The notes beneath the pieces were generated by a model. That model searched no databases and was not told the origin of the DNA. It saw only the letters and a program-made list of their open reading frames with translations. 64,000 nucleotides of DNA. Source: Hemileia vastatrix. Taxonomy: Eukaryota; Basidiomycota; Pucciniomycetes; Pucciniales; Zaghouaniaceae. Both the position numbers and the translations under genes were made by a program. Positions 1-9,932 of this stretch are shown one piece after another. The stretch is taken from the NCBI GenBank assembly GCA_030280995.1, contig JASXTE010000002.1, positions 11,174,683 through 11,238,682 on the forward strand, written 5' to 3'. Positions within the stretch are counted from its first letter, which is position 1. Every line of letters starts with the position of its first letter.

Positions 1-3000
1 AAGTTTATGCCTGATTTTGCGTCTACTAGTAAGATTAAGATGGAAAGGCTTCAGATGGTAGATTTTGGACCGGAGGGCTGGTTATCACGGGAAGAAAAGA
101 AGTTATTGTTACATGTTATGGTTCTTAGGGAAAAGGCTATTGCGTTTACAGAAGAGGAAAGAGGTTTGTTAAAACACTCTTATGGTAAACCTTATATTTT
201 TCCAGCTATACCTCATGGGCCATGGCAAAAGAAGGCTTTTCCAATACCAGCAGCTATAAGAGAAGAGTATACGGAATTAATTAGGGGAAGGCTAAAGTCC
301 GGCCTGTATGAACAGTCTATGTCTAGTTATTCAAGTCCAGTGTTTTGTGTGGTCAAACATAATGGTAAATTAAGGGTTGTTCATGATCTTAGGGAGATGA
401 ACAAGGTTACAGTAAAAGATGCAGGGATGCCACCAACGCCAGAAGAATTTGTGGATTCTTTTGAGGGACGTGCATGTTACGGATTAGGTGATATTATGGG
501 AGGATATGATGAGCGTAAATTGGACGAATCATCCAGACCCATGACGACGTTTGAAACACCACTGGGGAACTTTAGGTTGACAAGGTTACCGCAAGGCGCA
601 ACAAATTCTGTGGCGGTATATCAAGCACAGATGATGTGGATATTGCAGGATAAAATTCCAGAACATGTGGGAATTTTCATTAATGATGGTGGTATAAAAG
701 GACCAGCCAGTGATTATGAAGGGGAAGTGTTAAAAGAAAATCCATATATTAGAAAGTTTATTTGGGAATATGCGATTACCCTGGAAAGAGTGCTATTTAG
801 GATAGAGGAGGCAGTATTAATGATTTCTGGGTCTAAATTTGCTTGTTGTGTTCCAGCGCTAGATATAGTGGGACATGTGGTATGCAAGGAAGGGAGATTC
901 GTTGCTGAAAAACAGAGGAATAAGGTACTTACATGGCCAAGACCAAGAAATACTAAGGAAGTTAGAGGGTTTTTAGGCATTTGTACATATGTAAGAATGT
1001 TTATTCAAGATTTTGCTTTGTTGTCTTCACCTTTACGGCACTTAACAAGAAAGGATGCTGTATGGGATTGGACGGAGGAATGTAAGGAGTCATTCGAGTT
1101 ATTAAAGAGGTTTGTAGGGAAAGATATTCTTTTGAAGAAATTGGAGTATGGACCAGGCGCTGGGAAAATTACTCTAGCGGTGGATTCTAGTGTGTCCGTG
1201 GTTGGCACAGTTTTGATGCAGGAGGATGAGAAAGGTAATGATAGACCTGTCCTTTACGAGTCCAAGACTTTTACCAAAGTGGAGTCTAGGTACTCCCAGT
1301 CTAAGCTGGAGTTATGTGGAGTAGCGAAGATTCTTAAAAAGCTACAATGGATGCTTTGGGGGCAGCATTTCAAGCTGCAGGTTGATGTGCTATTGTTGGT
1401 GCAAATGATTAGTAGCCCCAGTTTACCAGATGCGCCCATGACGAGGTGGGAAGTGCAGATTAATTTATTTTCTTTTGATTTAGTCCATAAGCCAGGGAAA
1501 TCTTTCACTATTCCAGATGCACTTTCAAGAAGACCGTTGTGTGAAGAAGACTTGGAAGCGGAAGAATTTGAAGAAGACAAGAGATGGGTAAACGGGATAG
1601 ATTATTGTTATACAAAATTTGATAGTAACGTCCACAATGACAATAAACTTGTAACATGGAATGTCCAAAAAGACATAAAACTAAATGCTGACAATGCAAA
1701 GGATGTTTGTAGCAAGGTTGAACTGCAACTAGATTTAGGGAACGCTGAAGCTAATATAGCGACAAGGAGTGCAAAAGGCAAGGTAGTGGAGGAGTCAGAT
1801 GATGAAGATGCTTCAAAGGGAAGTCAGGACAGTAGTACTCAACTCAAAGAGGAGGAGTATTCAGTAGACAATGCATCTACAGATGAGGGAGTAGAGTTGT
1901 TAAAGTTATATTTGGAAGGTAATAGTCAACCGGATTTTTGCGATAAAAAGGTTTGGCGCAATATTAAGAAGCGCGCTAAAGGCTATTTTATTAAAAATGG
2001 GAAGTTATGGAAGAATCAAGCTTCGTCTCCTCAGTTAGTTGTTCAAACTAGGGAAGGGAAGGAGAAGATACTCAGGTAGTTACACGAGAATTTAGGACAT
2101 AGAGGTCAAGATGAGACTCATCGCAGAGTTAGGGAAAGATTCTGGTGGCCCAACATGAAAAATGAAGTAAGAGATTGGGTTAAATCTTGTCCTGAATTCC
2201 AGCGCAGAAGTTACAGAAAGCCAAAAGAAAAAGGAAGAGCAATGGGCGAGGATACTGTTTTTGGTAGGGTCAGTTTAGATGCAGTCCATATAAAAGAAGG
2301 ATGCTTTAAATACTTGGTAGTAGCCAGGGATGATCTATCAGGATGGGTTGAAGCAGTGCTGTTGATAAACCTTAAGGCAAGTAATGTGGCTGAGTTTTTG
2401 AAGAAAGAATGGATTTATAGGTATGGGGTAATGAAGATGGTAACCGTAGATGGTGGCACTGAATTTGCGGGAGAATTCCAAGAAGTAGTAAAAGGTATTG
2501 GCACAAAGTTACAAGTTGCAACACCATATTATCCTGAAGCAGAGGGAATGGTAGAAAGAGGGCATCAAGTTATAAAGGATGCACTAGTCAAATTGTGTGG
2601 AAATAATGGAGCAAAGTGGAAGAGCTACTTGCCATTAGTTTTGTTCGCGGACAGGATTTCAGTTAAAAGAACAACAGGGTTTTTGCCATTCAAACTGATG
2701 TTTGGTCAAAGGGTGGTATTACCTATTGATCTGGAGGCTGGATCTTTCCAAGGATGTGATTGGGATCAAGTGCGCTCAACCGAAGATTCAATTCTAGCAA
2801 GGGTAGCGCAGCTTGAAAGAAAAGACAAGTTTGTGGAGAAAGCGTATGAAAGAATGATGCAGATCTGGGACAAGTCAGTTAAATATTGGGATGAGCGCTT
2901 AGCGCATAGGTCAAGAAAGCCATTGAACCCAGGAGATTTGGTTTTGGTTTATAATAGAAGTTTAGAAAGCCAATGGGGGAAGAGGTTTTCGGATAGATGG

Positions 3001-3157
3001 AATGGTCCATACAGGATAAGAAAGCAGATAACTTGAGGAATTGGATGGTACTGAGTGGAAGCGGTGTGTGGCCGCAGACCAGATCAAAAGATTCTACCCA
3101 AGGGGTGTTCCAGTGATACAAGATAACCTCTGGAATGAGGAAAAACTACCAGAATAA
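1..3157 (+). pseudogene. Ty3/gypsy pol fragment (RT-RNase H-integrase), inactivated
   Basis: The reading frame is open at the left edge, so the element begins outside the window. Frame 1 runs to an in-frame TAG at 2077-2079, then continues in the same frame to 3036. Order seen: reverse transcriptase (GLGDIMGGYDE, LTRLPQGATNS), RNase H (LAVDSS near 1180), tether, H2C2 zinc region just after the TAG, integrase core with D, D and E (SLDAVH, TVDGGTEF, AEGMVERGH; the last two 34 residues apart), and a C-terminal module. Damage: the RT catalytic YxDD position reads F-I-N-D (AAT at 682-684 in place of the first Asp); the second Cys of the integrase CPxC is Phe; the frame shifts near 3034, after which the tail (EELDGTEWKRC...) ends at TAA 3155-3157. 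No LTR was recognised on its right. The family assignment is firm, and the copy cannot be active. Confidence 0.9.
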
Positions 3158-3764
3158 TACCTCCGGGAAGAGGTTAAACTAACAAGTTATGTTAAGTTTT
3201 GTTTTTCAAAGAGGACTCACAGGAGGCTTTTTGACACAGTTGTGACGGATAGAGGGCACTAACTGGAAGTTGGGCGGACTATGGCTGAACAGGAAACTGG
3301 CACAAGCGCTTAGATGAGGGTGCAGAGGAAAATGATATCTTATATTTTCATCGTTTGAGGGGACATGACAAAATAGGTAATTGGATTAAAGGAGATTTGT
3401 ATCATGTAAGTGCAAAAGACGCTGGGGATTTAGCTAATGGGTTAACTAACCAGGAGTGGAATAGTGATTTATAGATGAGGCGCTCTATAGTTCAATTCTT
3501 ATTCTACATGGTATATCGCTGTATCGCAGTAAAGGCGGTAAAGTTTTACGATATGAAGGTTTATTTATGATTTTTGTTTGGGTTTACAGTCTTTTAAAGA
3601 AAGTAGAGGGAGCAAAGTTAGGCGCTCTAAAAGTATGGAAGACAGGTGTAATAATATAGCGCCATGTCTAAAAAGATTATGTGAAGGCATAGCATGAAAA
3701 ATATACAAAGACTATGTACAGGGAGAATGGACAGAGGAGGCTCATAAGGAAAAGCGCTAGTGGG
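3158..3764. other. non-coding stretch between pol remnant and zinc-cluster gene
   Basis: No convincing ORF on either strand. It may hold the element's 3' untranslated part or an LTR, but no duplicated terminal sequence was found. Like the rest of 1-7200 it is less AT-rich than the remainder of the window, and GCGC / AGCGCT-like words recur. Confidence 0.5.
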
Positions 3765-4564
3765 CTATTCAGTATCAGAGTGAAAGCTAATAGGATATCC
3801 TTTCCAGTCTTCAGGCATGACAAAGCGACAGGGATCGGCGGGGAATCCAAGAATAGTTGATGAGCTGATTTTGTTCATTAGTTGACCTATAATTTCTATT
3901 TGAGTATAGCGAGCTTCAAGTTCAGCGTCAGAAAAAGCTGGTCCGTTATTGTAGGATAGGGACATAGCATCATATATAAGACGAAGTCTGGAAAACATTC
4001 ACATGTAATGGACAAAGGGTAAAGGAATAGGAACCCATCCCAAGTAGATGGATTCATTGAAGCCTGACAGGAAGTTAGTAAGCAAGAGGAGCATAAGTAT
4101 AGTAAAGGATACTTACTTGCTAATAAGTTTTGTGGGCGCGCTGACGGCAAAGTAACGGTAACCTTGTCAGGAGCAGCTGCAGTGGAGCCTGAGCCCATGG
4201 AAGCACTTGAACTTGGAGTGGAAGAAGGTTTAGCGCTAGGCTGTATGGATATTTTGCACCTGGGAAAACTAGGATGCAATGGCGACTCATAAGGAACATT
4301 ATTATTATTAGTGGAAATAGTGGGACTGGTGGTGGTAATTATGGGAGTGCTACTAGTAGAGCTAGGTGGAAAGCGAATATAACCAGTAGGCTGAGGAGTA
4401 TTCTGGTTAAGGGAGGTATTGCAAGTTTTGTGGTACCTAAAGCAATTGTCACAGGCAGGTCTAAAAGAGGTATACCCCCGAGGTCTAGAAAATGTACAAT
4501 GAAAGTTACGGCGTTTGAAAAATGAGCAAGCTTGATCTCTGGGAACTGTGCGATATTGAGTCAT
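3765..4564 (-). pseudogene. zinc-cluster-like protein gene A (two exons, damaged)
   Basis: Exon 1 is 4564-4117, intron 4116-4064 (53 bp; GTAAGT donor, TTACTAAC branch site, CAG acceptor), exon 2 4063-3765; the splice phase fits exactly. The N-terminus has a Zn2Cys6-like pattern: Cys, two residues, Phe where a Cys is expected, six residues, Cys, then CxxCx6C (CDNCFRYHKTC). A Ser/Thr/Pro-rich linker follows, then a helical C-terminus (SDAELEARYTQIEIIGQLM). Two lesions: the second cluster cysteine is Phe (TTC), and exon 2 has an in-frame TGA at 4001-3999. It is antisense to, and convergent with, the pol remnant. It resembles gene B in layout, so the two may be accessory genes of one transposon family or captured regulators. 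Function is inferred from the cysteine pattern only. Confidence 0.65.
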
Positions 4565-4978
4565 GATGTTAGGATAGAGGAAATTCAGGTTATTAGAAGG
4601 GCTATTTATAGGTTAACAATATCATTATAAAGAAGTCATCAGTTGCGCCACGTCTGACTTGAGTTCTGGATGGTTTTTAAGAAGATAGTGAAAAGAGTTC
4701 GTCATAATGAAGGACCCAAGGAAAGATGAATTGTTACAATCAAGGGAAAGACATGTATTGCGAAGATCTAAAGATTGTAAGAAGCGCACGCATATACGAC
4801 GCAGGGGAAGTATTTGTTGCTATAGGAAGTAGCAACAATCTCAAGAGGAGGATATTCTTTGAAGACAACTCATCTCGCAGTTTTATAATTCTCACAGGAA
4901 CATTAAGGGAAAATAAATAATATTACATTTTTATAGCTACATACAGTTTACAAGAATTATATACAAGAAAGTTTTTTT
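4565..4978. other. intergenic gap between zinc-cluster genes A and B
   Basis: A 64-codon + strand ORF here (4726-4920) has no recognisable features. The segment probably holds the promoter of gene A and the 3' end of gene B, but no specific signal could be defined. Confidence 0.4.
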
Positions 4979-6000
4979 TTAGTATTCTGCTTCATCAAAG
5001 ATTGGGACGCAGAAAGCCCAGTCGTTAACAGCCTCTTGCATGTTTTGTTGCAAGGCAGTTATCAGCTTTTTTTGTTTATTATACTCAGCGTGAGTATAAA
5101 CAGGAACCGCCTCAAGGAATTCTTTGACGGCAGCTATCATATCGTTCATACGACGCATGGTTTCATCGTATGGAGCGCAGGCGATTTGCTCTGCAAATTC
5201 CCAGTTTTGAGCCATGGAGGGCTCTTCATCATCAACGACTGGGAAATTTTTGATAGGCCATTTGTCCGGGATGATGGTTTCAAAGACCGACTGCATCGTA
5301 GTCCAGTCAGGAGAAGGTATTCAAGGAGCACACTCCGGAATAGGTTCGGTATCCCAGACGGGATCTTCTTCCAAAACTGGAAGGAATAAGGGAGCAATAG
5401 GAGGAGGAGGCGTTTCAGTGTAAGGAGTGCCTGGCGCATTCTAAAACAGAGGGAAACAGAAGATGTTAGCATTAAAAAAGGAAGAAGTAAAAAAAAAGAG
5501 ACTTACTGTAATTTCCTCCGAGAAGAGAGATTTGGGGGTCAAAGAGGCGCTACTAGGCGTAGGAGCACGGTAAACAACCTTAGCTTGTTTTTTGTGAGGG
5601 AGGGTAATGAGATTGGACGCCAGGCACTTGATAGACATTTGACTCATCATAGTCGAGGTTGAAGCATCAGTGTCTAAACGAGAAACAGTGGGCGGCCCAT
5701 TGTAGCTACACTTCTTCTTGCGTTGCTTGCAGTAATTGCATGACTGGAAGAAGGAAAAGTGAAAGGTTAGTAACAAATAGGAAGGAAAATGAAGAAATTA
5801 TGGTTTCCACAGCGGGATTTTGAGAAGTGGCAGGGAGTTATGCCATTCTCAATACAGTGGGTGCATCTTTTCCCGCCCATCAAAGTCGTCACGGGGGTTT
5901 TCAGAGGAGCGGCAGGAGGTTGAGTACGCACAAACTGATGAATGGCGTCCACGACATCGGCGGTATTTTCAGTGTTGGGGTTGGCTCTTCTAGTATTCAT
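4979..6000 (-). pseudogene. zinc-cluster-like protein gene B (three exons, damaged)
   Basis: Start ATG at 6000 (MNTRRANPNTE). Exon 1 runs to about 5809, exon 2 is 5743-5507, exon 3 is 5440-4979. Introns 2 (5506-5441; GTAAGT donor, CTAAC branch, TTTTAG acceptor) and 1 (acceptor TTCCAG, branch TTACTAAC) are clear, but the intron 1 donor is doubtful: the phase-compatible position reads GG, and the only nearby GT (5810) gives the wrong phase. The cysteines CTHCIENGITPC...C...CNYCKQRKKKC resemble a binuclear zinc cluster split by intron 1. Exon 2 continues with a Ser/Lys-rich stretch, exon 3 with a Pro-rich segment and a helical C-terminus (MRRMNDMIAAVKEFLE). An in-frame TGA lies at 5323-5321. It sits upstream of gene A on the same strand with a similar plan, which suggests paralogy. 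Confidence 0.65.
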
Positions 6001-7280
6001 TGAGAGAGTTAAAAAAAAAAGGCAAAAAAATAATAATAATAATAAGAAGAAGAAGAAGAAAAGGAAAGATGATGAAAGAAGAAGATAGAAGATGGAGGAA
6101 GGAAAACACTGCAAGACGCAGGTATTTATGGGCTCCTGGGGACAGTCACAAGTAGAGGGAGGATGTGGTACGCGCCTCGCAGGAAGCATGAATTTAGACC
6201 AATCAGCGCGCGTAGTCCAGGAAGAATAAAGGGGAGTTAGCACAGCAGGAAGTGCAAAAATATAATATGTATTTGTGTGTTTCAATGAACAAAGTGAATG
6301 GAAGCGCGGAAAAGGATTAAGGGTCTGTGCGCTCAGATATTGCAGCAAGATGTGCCGCACAATAGGGAATTGTGTATTATCAACTTAGGACTATTACACG
6401 CTAAACAAATATGGATTTGGGCTTTCCAAAAAGTATGTGTTATGCATTAAGGAAAAAGTCATGGATTAAGGACAACTCAAGTGCATAGTAGGCTGTACCG
6501 CGGACAGTTGGGAAACTTACTGAGACAAGTAATGAAGAAGGCTAACTAGTTAAGCGAGCTGTCAGAACTATGAACTTAGTATTAAAGCAAAGAGAGTGGG
6601 GAATCAATTGTAAAATTACCCAATAGTTAAGGCAACTAGACGCAGCGTTAGGATAAGTCAAACCTGGAACTAGCGCTGAAACAAAACAAAGGTATTGTTA
6701 AAAGCGCATATGTGGAGTATCAGTGAAACAAGTTAATACTAGTGTTAGTAATTATAGGGTATGATTTAGGGGCTGTAGTTGTTACAAGCAGTGTATGTAG
6801 CTTACTAATATATTAGTTATTGTTTTACTAATATGGTGCTAGAGCTAGTGCTGAAGATCCACTAGGGAACTGTGTCTTGAGTACCGTAAAAATATAAAAA
6901 AGACAACTATTTGATAGAGTCTGGGGGAGTCATATACATATAAGATAGATATATATACACATATATAGTCTTTTAAGAGAGAGATTGATATATACAAAAA
7001 ATAGAGTAGTAAATTAGAGATTTGTCTGTGTGTGTATTTCAAAAAGCATAGTGAAAGAAGCGCAACATGGAGAGGTTATATAGATTCAGTAGGATTGATT
7101 ATTACTAGAGTCATTTTATTGCTATAACAAGGCATATTCAAAGAGAGCGCTTCAAAAGGGAGTAGCTGTGGATATTAGTGCTTGTTAAGAATAGAAAAAT
7201 CCAGATAGTAATACTTGTTCTTTTTTTCCTGATCCCAAAAAAAACTCATCTCTCAACTCATAACTTTTTCTAATCAAAAA
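6001..7280. other. gene-poor segment
   Basis: An A/G-rich run at about 6010-6090 (AAT and AAG triplets) precedes gene B on its strand and could be its 5' untranslated region. A TA/CA-rich stretch lies at 6940-6970. No coding signal was recognised. GCGC-containing words continue to about 7200, then the DNA turns AT-rich, which suggests a boundary near 7200. Confidence 0.4.
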
Positions 7281-8953
7281 TTAAGTGTTACACATTATTG
7301 CACTGTCTTTAAAAATAAGAGTGGCAGGCGCTTCTTTTTTTTTTTTTTTTTTTTTTAGAAATTGAAAAGAAGAACCAACCCATCTTGCATTGTGTCTACT
7401 GCTTAGTACTTTAGAGCAGTCTACACCGTCAGTAATTTTCATGTAATATTCGTATCCTCCTTTTGATGGTGGTGATATATGACCACTTAAATCAGAGTGA
7501 ATTACTTGGAGTGCCTTTTCTGGTATTGGAAGATGTCCTTTGAATGGCAACTTCTTGGATTTTGTCATTTCACAGATTTCACAAAAAAATGATTCATCTG
7601 ATAATGTCTGGTCAACAGTATTTTTAATATAATTGGAATTTGGATGTCCCAATCTGTAGTGCCAGAGTCGTAATGAGCAAGTAAGTGCCAATTCCTTTTT
7701 GACTAGTTTTCCTCTCAATTTTCACAGATTATTCTGTATATCTCCATAGAATTTTTGATTTTTATTACTGATTTCACATCTTTCAAGAGTTTTAAGGTAC
7801 ATAATTTGATAACTTTTCTCCAAAATTCATTAGTTGAGATTAGATCATATGGTAGATTAGGTACATGAAGAGCAGTAAAAGACACCGAAGCATTTCATTC
7901 AACTAGAGTAACCCTTCCTATTCCAACACATTTAATATCTTTATTTCCCGTCATAATATCACCATCGGTTTTTTGATATGTAAGAAAGTGAGCTTTATTT
8001 CTAATTATCAAGGATGTGGCTCCTGAGTCAAGTATGGGTTTCAGATTATTTTTGTATTGAAGGGATGAAGTAAGTACATACTCGTTGAATGCTATCATTG
8101 TACTTTCTTTTGTGTTCTTTTCCGAAATTTCTTTTTTCCATTGATCTCTTAATTCTACCCAGCTCGGCTTCCCAATTTTTTCCCAGCACTCTTGTTTGAG
8201 ATGTCCAAGTTTTTGACACTCAGAACACTTCTTTCGAGGTTTCTTTTCCTTATTCTTGTTTTGTTTGCTAGAATCAGCTACAAGTGCCTCGTTTTGGTTG
8301 TCCCAAGAACTCTTGGATTGAAGTTTGTTAAATTTACTTGCTTGTTCAAGGACTGCAAGAACATTCTTCATATTGACTTTGCCAGATGAAAGGATACTTT
8401 GTGCAGTAGGTGAGTATTTATCTGGCAGCTTCATAATGATTTGGGTTGCCATTATGTCACCTTCGTAACTGATTTTGGCATTAGTTAGATTTCAAAGAAC
8501 TTTTCAGATATCAGCAATGAAGGTCTTCAGATCGTTTGAGAATTTTAGCTCATTCAAGCTTTGTAAGGCAGCGGCTTTGTTGAAGGTGTTAATATCAGCA
8601 TGTTTCTCTTTCAGTTTAATCCAGGTTTTATAGGGTTCACCCTTGAGTTCTGGATTATCACAGATAAGCATGGTGTTATCGTGGTCGAGATGGCGAAGAA
8701 TTAAGGAGTAGGCTTTCATATTTAATTTTTGCCTCTTCTTTATCTCATTAGCGCTTGGTGTTGTACTGATGGTTCCATCTTCTTTCTCGGTAGTAACAAT
8801 AACAAACTCGTTTTTGGTTACTTCCCATAAGTTGTTCTCATGCAACAGACTTTCCATATGCACAGACCACGTTTGATTGTTGTTGTCTCTAAGATATTTG
8901 TCGCTATTATTCTCTAAGGCTTTTATAAGATCTTGGATACTTTCCTTGTCCAT
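7281..8953 (-). mobile_element. Ty1/copia gag-pol 5' fragment, decayed
   Basis: Gag starts at ATG 8953 (MDKESIQDLIKAL) and reads in one frame to about 7895 with two in-frame TGAs near 8506-8490. Seen in order: copia Gag, a CX2CX4HX4C zinc knuckle (CSECQKLGHLKQEC), protease DSGA (ILDSGATSLI), a TGA at 7897-7895, the pre-integrase region (LPYDLISTNEF), a -1-type frameshift near 7760, another TGA near 7727, then the integrase N-terminal HHCC region (LWHYRLGHPN, CEICEMTKS) and first catalytic Asp (VIHSDLSGH). Coding similarity ends at the T-run 7335-7356. RT and RNase H are absent. No LTR could be fixed beside it. Family is certain; copy is dead. Confidence 0.85.
7335..7356. repeat. 22-nt T-run ending the copia fragment
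   Basis: An uninterrupted run of 22 T on the + strand, that is poly(A) in the sense of the copia coding strand, lies where integrase similarity stops. Confidence 0.9.
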
Positions 8954-9429
8954 TATTGAGAGATTTGACTGGATTAGATGCCTATTGAGCTTGGTACTGA
9001 TAATGTAAAAACTTTTATGAAGTGTAAGTTGACTTCACTTATGAATCCTTGAGACAACTAATGCTGATAAAGTGCGCTAACCTACAACAAAAGAAAGAAT
9101 TGAATATAATGAAATAACATAACTATATGTTCAATACTACAGACCTGTTTAGTGATGTATTAGCAATGATATTTGTAATATTTGAGAAAGACAAACGAAT
9201 GATCAAAATCTACAAACAAGCTTGGTATTTATAATCATGGTCTTTCCTTACACACAAATACTAATTGTAGTATGCTATATCAAAAACAGAATAACATGTA
9301 GCATGAAACATAACAACTAGGTGAAAGTAATGTTTTACTATGGTTTCAGACCATCACCAAAGTGATTGAATTCTTACTGCTTTGAGTGATTGCCAAAGTT
9401 CCGTTTTGGTAATTTGAAACATTCTAACA
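8954..9429. other. upstream of copia gag; no gene seen
   Basis: This should contain the copia leader and 5' LTR, but no second copy exists in the window to define an LTR. No ORF of interest. Confidence 0.4.
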
Positions 9430-9728
9430 TTATAGACCTAAATATACATAATATAACTACATATTTCACTGAATATGAGGTTTATGTATACATATAAGCT
9501 TATGTATGTCTATAATTACTTAATATCACTTAAGATCTTAATAAGTATTATTAGGCTATGGATAAGCTATTTAAACTACTCTAAGTCATATAATAGTGTA
9601 ATAATTATATACATATAACCATATATATAAGTATTTTAACCTTATTTTAAGTTATAATCTTAATGTAATTAAGGTTATCTTATTTTAAACATAAGAATTA
9701 CTCAGTCCTGGAGATACCTAGGCTGACA
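9430..9728 (+). repeat. 3' fragment of the 1.13-kb LTR family
   Basis: About 300 bp matching the last quarter of the LTRs at 15122-16258, 18246-19378 and 25532/42574. It runs from the TATAGACCTAAATATACATAA word to the terminal CTCAGTCCTGGAGATACC and CTAGGCTGACA. The 5' three quarters are missing. It lies about 200 bp upstream of the TFC1-like gene, so it could contribute to that promoter (inference). Confidence 0.8.
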
Positions 9729-9932
9729 CATAGTTTCAAAACACTCACTGCTTGCAACTCATTTTAGTTGTTAGATCCCTCCCACTTCCATCACTTGGCA
9801 TCCTGAAGATATTCAATATGGAAATGGATAGGCATACACTTGGCAGATGATTAAATTTTAGCTCCCCTCTGAATTTTCTGGTCTAGGTGACAATCTGAGA
9901 GCCAAATAATTGAGTCTTGCTTTCACCTCCCC

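Noticed and set aside
714..1699. Minus-strand ORFs of 63-108 codons across 714-1699
   Set aside because: They lie opposite the gypsy pol frame, have no motifs and are shadows.
1..7280. Repeat-induced point mutation as the general cause of decay
   Set aside because: Lesions here include G to T-type changes and frameshifts; the pattern is not a uniform C to T bias, and E2 is untouched.
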